Positions 43,818 through 53,521 of a stretch of DNA of 64,000 nucleotides are shown here, piece after piece. Origin of the DNA: Saccharomycopsis malanga. Its lineage: Eukaryota > Ascomycota > Saccharomycetes > Ascoideales > Saccharomycopsidaceae. Under the pieces are notes generated by a model. That model was not told the DNA's origin. It saw only the letters and a list, made by a program, of their open reading frames with translations, and searched no databases. The stretch is taken from positions 434,001 to 498,000 of the forward strand of contig CP025321.1 in NCBI GenBank assembly GCA_004014935.1, given 5' to 3'. The first letter of the stretch is position 1. Each line of letters opens with the position of its first letter. The position numbers were made by a program, and so were the translations under genes.

Positions 43818-44160
43818 AGTGTAATTAATAACAATAATAGTATCTTATATTTCGAGCCCAGTAAATATCAGTTTCGTATATACGCGCTATGTAAAGGGAC
43901 CTGGTAAAACCCAGTGAGATCCCCAATATATGTTTGTTCGTCATAATCATTTCAATTAATCAATTGCAAAGTAAGCGTTAGACTTTTATCACCGTAAAAG
44001 CAGTGAGTAAAAGTGTTCATGTTGGGGATCGAACCCAGTAGGGAAAACCCAATTATGTCCTCCTACTCATAATCGACTGCGCGTGTTAGGTCTTTTCTCT
44101 TCTTCGAGAGTACTAGCCTCTGGGCCATCCTATATCTAGCACACTAAAGTGTATTAATTA
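43818..44160 (-). mobile_element. S1 copy, near full length, imperfect target duplication
   Basis: The body is about 43831-44147. On the minus strand it has a degraded A-box zone (GGATGGCCCAGAGGCTAG), head CTCTCGAAGAAGAG, B box GGTTCGATCCCC (complement about 44024-44035), body, 3' end and an ATT-type tail. Flanks AGTGTAATTAATA (43818-43830) and AGTGTATTAATTA (44148-44160) are alike apart from a small shift and may be an aged target duplication. Confidence 0.8.
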
Positions 44161-44349
44161 TATTATCTACCTTTCTAGCTAGACCCTTGATACCATCTTA
44201 CATGGGCTGTAGAAGATGTAATCTAGAATTACTATGAAAAATACGAATATTTCAAAATTTTTAAGTATGCCAATTATTACTGGCGCATAAATTTTCAAGC
44301 TGAACAAGCCTAACGTTTTGCTTAGCTGTTTGATTATTTTTGCTCTTTA

Positions 44350-44572
44350 CCACTGGTCAGGGTGGCAGTGGTTAGTGCTCTTGGAGAAGTGAAAGACCTG
44401 GCAGGATAGTTTAACGACTAATACTCTCGAAAACAAGAAGAAAGACATATCAGGCTCAAGGATGAGCCAGTTATGAACAAAACGGCATTATTGGGTTTTA
44501 CCAAGTGCCTTTAGTCATAGCCCTGATATACCAAACTGATATTTACTGGGTTTGGAATATAAGATATTATAT
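44350..44572 (+). repeat. S1 copy with doubled head-like block
   Basis: It reads CAGTGGTTAGTGCTCTTGGA, GACCTGGCAGG, then a second block ATAGTTTAACGACTAATACT, a shortened middle, TTGGGTTTTACCAAGTG, and the S1 3' end GATATTTACTGGG..GGAATATAAGATATTAT. Confidence 0.8.
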
Positions 44573-44599
44573 AATATGCGTAATATTCAATGCCTTACT

Positions 44600-45075
44600 A
44601 GTGCCAAGTGGCCCAGTTGGTAGAGGCATGCGCCACACAAAATAGTGCAGAATAGTGCAGAATAGTGCAGAAAAATAAGTGTGGCGTTCCTCACTTTGGT
44701 TTTTTGGCTCGATTCGTGCTCTCGTCGTTTTGAAGTAATCATCAAACGTTTTATTGAATTAACTTAATGCTATCCAGGTTATTTTGATTTAGCAAAATAT
44801 AGACTACAATTTTAATTTTTTTTGACATATCATGGTACTATTTCTAATAATAAAATTTGACCTTGTGCTTGAATATTTTGATATAACTGAAAGTTGTCAA
44901 TTTTTCCAGAAAGTAAATTCTTTCAACTCATATTGAAAATCTTTACAGCAAACTAAACCGTACAAAAATTATATTTCCATTCTCCTTAAATTTGAGAGTC
45001 TTGTATTATGTATTTTGTTTTAATATTTGGCTTTTATGAATTATTTAATAGCCAAAAAGTATCATTTTGTCGAAA
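44600..45075 (+). mobile_element. S2: second tRNA-headed repeat, copy 2
   Basis: The head is GTGCCAAGTGGCCCAGTTGG followed by GGCATGCGCCACAC, three tandem aatagtgcag units, and a degraded B box (GGCTCGATTCG). The body matches the copy at 24733-25170 for over 400 bp (GTCGTTTTGAAGTAA, GCTATCCAGG..ATTTTGAT, TTTGATATAAC, ATATTTGGCTT). It starts 25 bp after an S1 copy. Confidence 0.75.
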
Positions 45076-45611
45076 ATAACATCTAATTTGTTAAAACTCA
45101 TGTTTTTCGACCCTTCAGAAAGACTTTCTTTGTTTCATGACGTTATTCCATAATCTTGAGTTGTTTTTGGTTCTATTTATGCTTCCTTTAGAATTTTAAC
45201 AAGCTTTTATTTCAAAGAAACGCGCATCTCAAGGGCTACGCTTTATTATAGGCTCTCAAAAGAACTTACATTTGTTAAAAACCATTATATATTGACTAAC
45301 TAACTTTTTTCAACTTCCAGTATATATTGAATATTTTATGGGGCTCGGTGAAGCGTAATGTGTTTATTAAGAGACTTTATACATCTGTTCATGGGAGGCC
45401 GTTTTGAAAATACTTTTATTCCTGTTCAACAAAAACGTGCAAATGTTATAATGTTACTTGGACTTCTGTTTTTTGTCTTTTCGCTGTTCTACTTTGTGAT
45501 TTTCTTAGGGACACTCTTATGGAAGTTGTATATTGACTGCGAATTGGTGATAAATTTTGGCAGTTTTTTTTTGCCAAAAATTATAAAGCAATTGTGTTGA
45601 AAGTGTTTTAT
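45076..45611. other. Unassigned region after S2
   Basis: 535 bp, AT-rich. It contains an 80-codon ORF (ATG 45358, stop 45598-45600) with one hydrophobic stretch and no recognised family; probably chance, or part of a longer S2-related unit. Confidence 0.3.
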
Positions 45612-45866
45612 TGTAACATTACTTACAACCAGTCTAACCAGTATCGTTTCGTTCGTTCAATCTCAGTATTCTAAACATTATCATTAGGTAATTTAAAGGA
45701 TAGAAGTCCGGAAGGGGAAATTAGAAGCCCAAATAGTGTTTTGAGCGGTGAGATACCTGAAAAGGTACTCAAAGGTTCTAGGCGACTGCGTAGGCTCGGA
45801 TGAGCTGCTAAACAATGGGAAAACGTTAACAAAGCACCGGTAGGAAAGTCTAGCCAATAAGGATTA
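45612..45866 (+). mobile_element. LTR fossil fragment
   Basis: It begins TGTAACATTACT and shares AAAGGATAGAAG, AATAGTGTTTTGAGCG and AGTCTAGCCAATAAGGAT with the LTR family at 24489/25202 and 32064. Its right end runs into the tail of an S1 copy. Degraded and non-coding. Confidence 0.5.
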
Positions 45867-45867
45867 T

Positions 45868-46071
45868 AATAATAATAATAATAATAATAGTATCTTATAT
45901 TTCAAGCCCAGTAAATATACGCGCTATGTAAAGGGACTTGGTAAAGCCCAATCATGTCCTGATCATAATTTTCTCACCCGCGTGTCTGTAAAATTTCTTC
46001 TCTTCTCTGAGAGTATTACCCACTAAATTATCTTTGCAGGTCTTTTTTCTGAGCCATACGGCCCTGTGGCA
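45868..46071 (-). repeat. S1 copy abutting SKI3
   Basis: On the minus strand: CCACAGGGCCGTATGGCTCA, a doubled head-like zone, CTCAGAGAAGAG, GGACATGATTGGGC, the S1 3' end lacking a short piece, and a pure (ATT)n tail of about 20 bp. Its 5' end is 16 bp from the SKI3 stop codon, so it probably forms the SKI3 3' UTR. Confidence 0.85.
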
Positions 46072-46087
46072 TTAGCGTAATATATAA

Positions 46088-49000
46088 TCACTCTACAACG
46101 GCTACCACCTCTGACAACATTCTATAAGACTTCCAATTTTCTGGATTGAATACCAAACTTCTTTGGATAAACCGTAATTGTCGTGTTTCTGTATACAATA
46201 ACGACAACTGGTTTGCATCAATTTTCGCCTGGCCAGAGGAGCCAATATTTGCAGCAATTTTAGCGTCTACATTTTTCCATACTATATAATCATTAGGAAA
46301 CAACACTACATTTCTTTGCCAATGTTTGTAAGCGTTTGCTTCGTTTCCAAGACGGTTGGAAATATGAGTGATAATCTCAGGAACTTTATGGAAAGTGTCG
46401 CTGGTCAATTGTTCCAACGACAACCCTTGCAATTCTTCCTGAACAACCGGCAATACGTCTGTATCGTTTTCTATGAGTGCAATCGCAGCTAAAGTGAACA
46501 AAACCATCAAAGAAGAGCCATTCGTAGTGACGGATTCGAACAATTCGTCCATTGCAGCTTGCTTTGTTTCCGGATCGCCGTAATTATACAATGCTTGAGC
46601 TACAAGAATAACAAAACTGGAGGCATTTCCCGAAAGTTTCAACATTCTTTTAAATTCGGCAATTGCCCCTTCAAAATCGCCGACAAAATAAAAAGCAAGC
46701 CCCCGAATAGTGACCGATGACAACACACATTTCGCGGCCGCCGCAGCATCGTTGCCGTCCGAGTCATCGCCCAAAACATCAAGAACAAATTGCGCATTTT
46801 CCACCGCTGCCAAATACTCCTCGTTTCCCAAACAAAACCTGGCCAATTGGCTTTTAGCTTGAGCAAACTGGAGCAACACCTCCTCAGATTCCGCGGTTTC
46901 ATAGCGGCTTTCTAATAGTTTACAGAGCTCTGCCGCTCTAATTGCCCCGGTCCGGTAATCGCCAAGCCGTTCCGCGATATCGCCGGCAATTTGCAACCCC
47001 GCGACATCCGCCGGCCGCTGCTTAAGATACCTTGTCATGGCAAAGCTCGCGGTCGCGAGTTCCTGGGCCGTAGCAATGTCCAACACGCGTCCTCTAGTTC
47101 GGCTTACACTGGCGCCGTACATGAGCTGCGCAACTGGAGACCGGCCGTTAGAAAGAACCAAAGCATGAGCGAAAAGCCGGCCCGCCAAATGGAGATCACC
47201 CGCGGCTTCGGCCATCAACGCATCGCCGATCCAAGAGTGCGCGAGGTCCGGCGAAATACTCTGCGCCTTTAGAAACGCTTGTTGCGCAAGCTCCGCGTCA
47301 CCGTACCGTAGATAAAGCACCGCCAAGTTGGTCCAAAGATGGCCGTTTTTCGGCTCGAGCGCCGCCGCCCTAATAAAACAGTGCTGGGCAATTCGCGGAT
47401 TCACCGATACCGTCGCAATTCCGAGCGCCGTCCAATAACTGCCGACCGCGGACTCCAACAGAATTGCCTTTTTCAAAGTCACCAACGCCGCGTCCCGCAC
47501 GTGTACTCGGCCCGTGTGGCTAAACGCTTCCAACTCTGCGAGTCCCAAGTTGTACCAATGAGCAGCCCGCGCGGCCCTGGCGGGCCGCGCGCTTCCTTGG
47601 TCTAACGCAAGAACCGCGCACTTGGCGGCAACAACCAACAACTCGCACAATAATTCACGGAGCTCGGCTTGCGTTCGGAGCTCGGAAACCGAGTCTAATG
47701 TTATCCGGTCCAATTCGGTGACACTTTGAACAATGCCGCCATCATTTTCCAAATCAGCCTTTTTAATATTAAGAATTTCAATCACTTTTTCATACGGAAA
47801 CAGGTCGGCCTTGGATTGAACCACCAAAAACACCCTCACGATATCCTGAAGCGCTTTCCATAATTTGTGACCCGCTACCGAAGCCGACGCAACGCCGGCC
47901 AATACATCAACAGCCGACTCACAAGATGCGGTTGCTCGGCCATAAAACCCACCTTCAAGATGGTTATGCGCACTTGATACCAAGGCCTCGGCTAAGGCAG
48001 TTGCCGCACACTGTTCGTGTGGTCTTTCTCGGAGAACATCTTTGAGCGTAGCAATGCCCGCGGCGTACTCTTTAATGCGACACTGGCTTACTCCGAGCAA
48101 ATACCGAGCGTGCCAATGGTCGGGGTTACGAGCAGTGGCTCTTCCAAACACCTTGATTGCGGACTCAAACCGCCCGAACAGAAGATACGCTTCTCCGAGC
48201 CCTACCCAGGCCTCTGTGTCTTCGGGAGCCAACCGGAGTGCTGATTGGAACCATTCTACGGCCTTATCGAGTTTCTGACTTTCTAAGGCGGCAACTCCGA
48301 GCACGCGATACGGCCATGAGCGGTCGGAATCCAACGTGGTCAAACGGCGCCGCACCTTTTCGGCGCTGACTAGTCTCTCACACACAATTTCCGCTAACTC
48401 CCAGTCGGCCTTGGAGGCAAAGTCTTCCACCAACCGGCGTGCTGCGGTGATTTCCCCGACGTCAAGCTCAAAAGCCTTGTAGAAACACTTTAGAGCCCGG
48501 TTCTCGTCTCCGTAATATGTTGAATAGATCATCCCGAGAGATGTGTATGAAGCCGCGTGGTTTTTGTTAAGTTTTAGTGAGGCCATCAAGTTTTCAAAGG
48601 CGGTTTGTATCAAAGCAGAGTTGTCATCAACAGTCTCAGCCTCATACAAATAACTCTGAGCCAATCTCCATAAATTGGTGGCTCTTTTTTCATACGACTT
48701 CAAATTGGTTCCTTGAATACTACGATAAGCGGCGTTTAGTCCTTCACGGCCCGCTAGCAAATCGCCACGCTGGATCTTACACCAGTAAAGCTCCAAACAA
48801 GCATTGTTATCCTCGGGATGTTCAGTGACAACGGCGCTCAACAAGTCCTCCGCTTCGGAGAGCCGAGCCTCTTGCATATATACTAAAGCTTTGCCCACCA
48901 TTGCGGCAGAATTGTCTGGAAAGGAGCTTAAAACAGAGTCGTACAACTTGAGAGCCACAGAGAAGTTCTTGGGAGGCTCATGATACGTATATACTTTTGC

Positions 49001-50512
49001 TAAGTTCACAATGAAAAACTGTTTACTAGTTGCAAGTTCAAACCCCGTGAGTTTCTTTAATCTGATCAATAAATCAATGCCTTCTTTTGAAACTGTCAAT
49101 GCGCTTTCATATTCTTGCAAATGAAGATAATATAATGTTAAGATTCTATGAGATAGCAAACTATCTTTAGACATGTCATAACCAGAAACTAGCAACAGCA
49201 TTACTTCATCTTCAGATAGAATGGTATCTAATTGTTGATCATTATTTACGAGGTTTTCTTTTTTTGATGGGTTATTTTTTTTCAAACTATTATCATTTTT
49301 ATCAAGATTTTCATCTTTTTTATTATCTTTTTCCAAATAATTATCATTTTTATCAACTTCTAAATCACCATTTCCCAAATTATTATCATTTTTATCAAGT
49401 TTTTCCAACTGATTATCATTTATATCACTTTTTTCCAATTTAGATTCCACCAAATCAATATTTTTAAACTTGCACTTCTTATTCTTTTTCCCTTCAATCT
49501 TCTGACGCTTCGCAAGTTCATCGGCAATTTTTTTCAAAGTACTTTTATCAAAAGGCGAAATTTCAGAGAAAATGTACGCATACATAACATTGGCCAATCC
49601 TGTTCCATTGAATAAATGGAAAAAAGTGACCAAATAATCAACTTCTATATTACCTACGCTTCGAAAGTCATTAAGATCAAAGTACAATGTCCATGCTAAC
49701 AATGAATGGTGTCCTACAAGCACCATTCCATTTACCATTTCTAAAAGTTCATTCTTGTAAGTTTCTTTCATTTCGGTTTCTTCATCTGGAACAGTTTGAA
49801 GAACTTGGTACTTGTACTTTAGCAAATCTTCTTCCAAGTTGCTTCTCTTGGCATTGTCGTCTGTAATATTTATCAATTGCTGATATAGAGTTTCTACACA
49901 GCTCTTTTTATACAATTCAAGTTTAAACTCGCGGGTCTTTACTACAGCTACAGATTTTTGATATTTCAAACGATAACTATCTGTATGTTGTTTGATAGTC
50001 TTACTCTCGTTTTCAAGCTGTATTTTCAAGTAATTTTCAAGCGCCACTTCTGGCTTGAGCAACATTCCATCAAACGTTTCTGCTAACGGCTGTCCTGGCC
50101 GAAGTGCATTATAATAAATCTCCTTAAACTCAGAAGAGTCGCTACCGTTTTTCTTCATATACAAATTAACCTGATCTACAAGCCCTTGGAGCCCTTCTCC
50201 GTTGGAAAGTAAAACCTGGCCATACTCATTCGTGGCATCAAGAAACCTTTTCAAATCCTGCTGGTTCCTGACAAGAGAATAGTACCCCTTCCAGGCATTC
50301 ACATTGCCCGGATCTATCTTTATACACCGGTGCAAAGCATCAGTAGCCTTGTCCACGTCCTCTTTGAGTATATATGCTTTGCCTAGCAATAAATAGCCAT
50401 TGATCGATTGAGAATCGTGTTTCAAAGCCTGCTGGAGCAACTCAATCGCTTCGTCTGGATCTTCTGTGAGAATCCTCTTTGCTTGCTTAAGCAATTTGTT
50501 TGTTGAAGACAT
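46088..50512 (-). CDS. SKI3: Ski complex TPR scaffold Ski3
   Basis: 1474 aa using the ATG at 50512 (MSSTNKLLKQAKRIL..); the frame continues upstream without an ATG. S. cerevisiae Ski3 is 1432 aa. TPR repeats occur throughout, for example NGYLLLGKAYILKEDVDKA near residue 40, ASYTSLGMIYSTYYGDENRA and AWVGLGEAYLLFGRFESA in the middle, and GHLWTNLAVLYLRYGDAELA later. Ski3 scaffolds the Ski2-Ski8 helicase complex that feeds mRNA to the cytoplasmic exosome. A low-complexity insert of Asn/Asp/Lys-rich repeats sits at about residues 355-430. The second half of the gene is GC-rich, the first half AT-rich. It is divergent from MLC2, as in S. cerevisiae. Confidence 0.94.
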   Translation of the reverse strand: MSSTNKLLKQAKRILTEDPDEAIELLQQALKHDSQSINGYLLLGKAYILKEDVDKATDALHRCIKIDPGNVNAWKGYYSLVRNQQDLKRFLDATNEYGQVLLSNGEGLQGLVDQVNLYMKKNGSDSSEFKEIYYNALRPGQPLAETFDGMLLKPEVALENYLKIQLENESKTIKQHTDSYRLKYQKSVAVVKTREFKLELYKKSCVETLYQQLINITDDNAKRSNLEEDLLKYKYQVLQTVPDEETEMKETYKNELLEMVNGMVLVGHHSLLAWTLYFDLNDFRSVGNIEVDYLVTFFHLFNGTGLANVMYAYIFSEISPFDKSTLKKIADELAKRQKIEGKKNKKCKFKNIDLVESKLEKSDINDNQLEKLDKNDNNLGNGDLEVDKNDNYLEKDNKKDENLDKNDNSLKKNNPSKKENLVNNDQQLDTILSEDEVMLLLVSGYDMSKDSLLSHRILTLYYLHLQEYESALTVSKEGIDLLIRLKKLTGFELATSKQFFIVNLAKVYTYHEPPKNFSVALKLYDSVLSSFPDNSAAMVGKALVYMQEARLSEAEDLLSAVVTEHPEDNNACLELYWCKIQRGDLLAGREGLNAAYRSIQGTNLKSYEKRATNLWRLAQSYLYEAETVDDNSALIQTAFENLMASLKLNKNHAASYTSLGMIYSTYYGDENRALKCFYKAFELDVGEITAARRLVEDFASKADWELAEIVCERLVSAEKVRRRLTTLDSDRSWPYRVLGVAALESQKLDKAVEWFQSALRLAPEDTEAWVGLGEAYLLFGRFESAIKVFGRATARNPDHWHARYLLGVSQCRIKEYAAGIATLKDVLRERPHEQCAATALAEALVSSAHNHLEGGFYGRATASCESAVDVLAGVASASVAGHKLWKALQDIVRVFLVVQSKADLFPYEKVIEILNIKKADLENDGGIVQSVTELDRITLDSVSELRTQAELRELLCELLVVAAKCAVLALDQGSARPARAARAAHWYNLGLAELEAFSHTGRVHVRDAALVTLKKAILLESAVGSYWTALGIATVSVNPRIAQHCFIRAAALEPKNGHLWTNLAVLYLRYGDAELAQQAFLKAQSISPDLAHSWIGDALMAEAAGDLHLAGRLFAHALVLSNGRSPVAQLMYGASVSRTRGRVLDIATAQELATASFAMTRYLKQRPADVAGLQIAGDIAERLGDYRTGAIRAAELCKLLESRYETAESEEVLLQFAQAKSQLARFCLGNEEYLAAVENAQFVLDVLGDDSDGNDAAAAAKCVLSSVTIRGLAFYFVGDFEGAIAEFKRMLKLSGNASSFVILVAQALYNYGDPETKQAAMDELFESVTTNGSSLMVLFTLAAIALIENDTDVLPVVQEELQGLSLEQLTSDTFHKVPEIITHISNRLGNEANAYKHWQRNVVLFPNDYIVWKNVDAKIAANIGSSGQAKIDANQLSLLYTETRQLRFIQRSLVFNPENWKSYRMLSEVVAVVE
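49240..49445 (-). repeat. In-frame repeat encoding an N/D/K/E-rich insert of Ski3
   Basis: Roughly five to six diverged units encode strings such as DKNDNNL and EKLDKNDN. At DNA level the recurring unit is close to ttatcatttttatcaa. Confidence 0.75.
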
Positions 50513-50597
50513 TCTTAACCAATCTAACGCTTGAATCTTTATATTGGTTGATTTGATTGAGCATCTTTTAATCGCCACTTTTTGTTCATTATTTTAA

Positions 50598-50668
50598 AGA
50601 TCCGTCAAAATGGTACATTCATAATAATATTAATAATAAGACCCGTAAAAATGGTACATTCATAATAA
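50598..50668. repeat. 30-bp direct duplication upstream of SKI3
   Basis: 50598-50627 and 50639-50668 are nearly identical (AGATCCGTCAAAATGG.. and AGACCCGTAAAAATGG.., then TACATTCATAATAA), period 41 bp, just upstream of the SKI3 start codon. Confidence 0.8.
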
Positions 50669-50686
50669 AATAATAGTGAAATGTTT

Positions 50687-50990
50687 AATAATGTAATATC
50701 ATATATTTCAAGCCAAGTAAATATCACTTTCGTATATACGTGTCTAAAGTGGTTTGCTAAAAACCAGTAGGATGCTCAATATATGTCTGTTCTTCATAAT
50801 CATTTTACTTAATCAATTGTAAAGTAAGCATTATTGGTCTAGGTCGTTTTTGTCAGACAGTTGTACTTGCCTGTTCAATATCGTAAAAACAAGCGAGTAA
50901 AAAGTGTTCGTATGAGGAATCGAACCAGTAAGCCTGTTAGGGGCTCTTCTCCTAAAGCACTAACCACTGAGCCATACGGCCCGGTGGCAA
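50687..50990 (-). mobile_element. S1 copy, full length, both Pol III boxes
   Basis: On the minus strand: TTGCCACCGGGCCGTATGG, A box TGGCTCAGTGG (complement 50964-50974), B box GGTTCGATTCC (complement 50916-50926), body with CAAGTACAACTGTCTGA, and the S1 3' end. With the copy at 22545 it defines the full-length consensus. No clear target duplication remains. Confidence 0.87.
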
Positions 50991-51300
50991 CTCTTATATT
51001 TATATACCTTTCTCCTTATGGTATATTTTGTTAAAAGACATAGCACAATTTTTTTGCAAATATTACAAAGTGTCGATAATGTTAAAATTGCTGTATATTG
51101 AGTGGTTGAGAGTGTGATATGGTACTTGTATATACAATATGAGGTTGTAACTTGGTAGATTGGTAAGTGTGAAGATTTACTATTTAAGCATTACGTCTTA
51201 CAATAGTCTTATCAATATTCAATGGTGATTCTATTAATAATATATAATATTGATTAAAATAAGATAAGTCAGCATTTTCATTAGAAAATTTAAGTTTTCT

Positions 51301-51390
51301 CCATTGGGTTTTACCAACTCCCTTCAAACATAGCGTGTATATACGAAACTGATATGTACTGGACTCGAAATATACACTTATTATAATATT
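51301..51390 (+). repeat. S1 3'-end fragment
   Basis: 90 bp from TTGGGTTTTACCAACTCCC through GTATATACGAAACTGATATG to a TTATTATAATATT-like tail; 5'-truncated. Confidence 0.87.
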
Positions 51391-51629
51391 GAGAAATTTG
51401 CTGAACGGTTGTGAGAGGTAGTCACTAGAATACGTAATGTTGTACAATATCAAAAAAGTTTACTCATATGTAGAGAATGATAAGTTTGAATTATGTCATT
51501 AGTCAACCAATTCGTGAAGCTAGAATATACGAGTTTATGATCAACGTTAAATATTTTAATATATTTTGAATGACTGGTACAATTTTGAAATATTTTTAAT
51601 TATTTTATAGTTTATGGTGAATCACTCTG

Positions 51630-51845
51630 ATTTACCATTAGAAGTTTATCATTTATCAGTTCTATAGACTATTTTACCGTTGGAAGTTTATCATTTATCA
51701 ATCTTATAGATACGTTTACCGCTAGAGGTTTATCCTTTATCAATTCTATTTTTGACAACTTCACCGTTAGAGGTTTCATTGATCAATTCTATTTTTGACA
51801 ATTTTACCGCGACAAGATTATCATTTATCAATTTTAAAAAACAGT
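51630..51845. repeat. Five-unit minisatellite upstream of MLC2
   Basis: Five diverged units of 42-46 bp, each beginning TTTACCG(T/C)TAGAGG and containing TTTATCATTTATCAATTCTA. They start near 51630, 51672, 51714, 51760 and 51803. Confidence 0.8.
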
Positions 51846-52138
51846 TTTAAATTTGAACACCCCAACCTCTAAATCACAACAACTCTTCAACATTAACTAA
51901 ACAAAATTACCAAAACTATTAAGCATTTTAATCGATAAAGTTGTCTACGTTTCCAATAACAATTGACAATTAAATATGAATATGAATAATTGAATTGATT
52001 ATCGGTTTCTCCGACACGCTCTATGTTTTGTTTTTCATTTAGTTTTTCATAAACATCTCTACAATCACACCAATTATCAACAAAAATTGATCACCAAATA
52101 TTGATCACCAAAAATTTGTCACTTAAATACAAAACAAA

Positions 52139-52822
52139 ATGGCTTCCAAAAAGAAATCAAAAAAATCAAGTCCTAAGAAGACGCAATCTGCGCTGGTGGA
52201 AGATGTAAGCACCATTACAATAGACGAACCGGTTGCGAACGAATCAAATGAATCAAATGAAGAAGCTAGAGATCAAGTTCCTCAGTTGCTGTACTCAAAA
52301 CCTTCTAAAAGTCTCAAGGATCTGGACAAAACACATGTTCAGGAACGTAAGGCTTCTGGAATTTACTCTCAACTATCACAGGACCAGATAGGGGTTCTCA
52401 GAGACGCCTTTTCTCTTATAGACAACGACAACGATGGCATCATTTCTGACGACGACTTGGTGAAAGCGTACAAATTGATAAATAAGGATGTTAGCGAAGA
52501 ACAGAGGGCTGAAATGTTCTCTCAAGTGCAAGACCCGTTGGCTTTTGGGGGATTTTTGAGCTCCTTGGCTGGAAAACTAGGAGAGTTGTCAAATAAGGAC
52601 GAGCTTTTTACAGCATTTGAGGTGTTCAGTGGAGACTACAAAACACTGGATAAGAAAGGAGAACTCAGATGTAACTTGAAAGAGTTGAAGGAAAGTTTAT
52701 TGGGCGTTGGAATGAAAGAGTCTGAGATTGATATTGCATTGAAGAGTTTTACAAAAACAGAAATGGATGGAACAGACATTTTCCTAGCCGAGAGATTTAT
52801 AAATACAGTTCGTGATGATTGA
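52139..52822 (+). CDS. MLC2: Myosin regulatory light chain (Mlc2-like)
   Basis: 227 aa, ATG at 52139. Residues 1-75 are a Lys/Ser-rich extension (MASKKKSKKSSPKKTQSAL). The calmodulin-like part starts at LSQDQIGVLRDAFSLID. The first EF-hand loop (95-106, DNDNDGIISDDD) looks able to bind Ca2+ or Mg2+; later EF-hands are degenerate, as usual for regulatory light chains. Mlc2 binds the Myo1 IQ region and helps disassemble the cytokinetic ring. The head-to-head placement with SKI3, as YPR188C/YPR189W in S. cerevisiae, strongly supports MLC2. It is longer than yeast Mlc2 (163 aa) because of the N-terminal extension. Confidence 0.88.
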   Translation: MASKKKSKKSSPKKTQSALVEDVSTITIDEPVANESNESNEEARDQVPQLLYSKPSKSLKDLDKTHVQERKASGIYSQLSQDQIGVLRDAFSLIDNDNDGIISDDDLVKAYKLINKDVSEEQRAEMFSQVQDPLAFGGFLSSLAGKLGELSNKDELFTAFEVFSGDYKTLDKKGELRCNLKELKESLLGVGMKESEIDIALKSFTKTEMDGTDIFLAERFINTVRDD

Positions 52823-53053
52823 AAAAATAGGATATTTAGTTTTTGTTTGTTTCTGGTTTTTGATTTGTTATATATATATATATATATTGTTTTATTGGGA
52901 TTTTATGTTTGATTTAAATTGTACATTTACATGCTTTGGTCTTTGAGTGTAACATTTACATGTTGAAAGAAATATCAACATACGTTGAATTGCCAATTTT
53001 ATATTGAAGCTTTCAAATCCTATTAATTCAGTCAGTATGTACTCTCACATATG

Positions 53054-53114
53054 ATAGTAATAATATATCTTATATTTTGAGTACGGTTCAGTTACGCATA
53101 TACACGCTACATTA
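53054..53114 (-). repeat. S1 3'-end fragment
   Basis: On the minus strand a degraded S1 3' terminus (GCGTGTATATGCG..CAAAATATAAGATATATTATT), 5'-truncated, downstream of MLC2. Confidence 0.75.
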
Positions 53115-53521
53115 TAAATAGAACAATTCACACATTACAACCCTGTAACTTGTTGTAAAGCATTATCACTTGATAATCACATAAATATAATCAATCGTAT
53201 TCGAGCCATGCCTGTTTGGGGAACTTTTACGCTTATCACAGACAATTGGGGACGTTTATCTGTATTGTAAAGTTTTTGTATACAGTGTAGGCCGTACAGG
53301 AAATTTAGGGTTATTATATAAAACACGAGGGTGCACAAGAATTTTGATATATTGCTACAATATTATGATCGACTGTACGCCAAACCGTCTCAATATCAAA
53401 CATGAACCCGTATAAAGTTCAAAACTCATGGTTTAAACGGGCATTTTTCGTATTGAGAGGTTTCCGAGACACTGTATTGGGTACTTCCAGGGTATTTCTA
53501 AAATTACATTGTAAATGTTCA

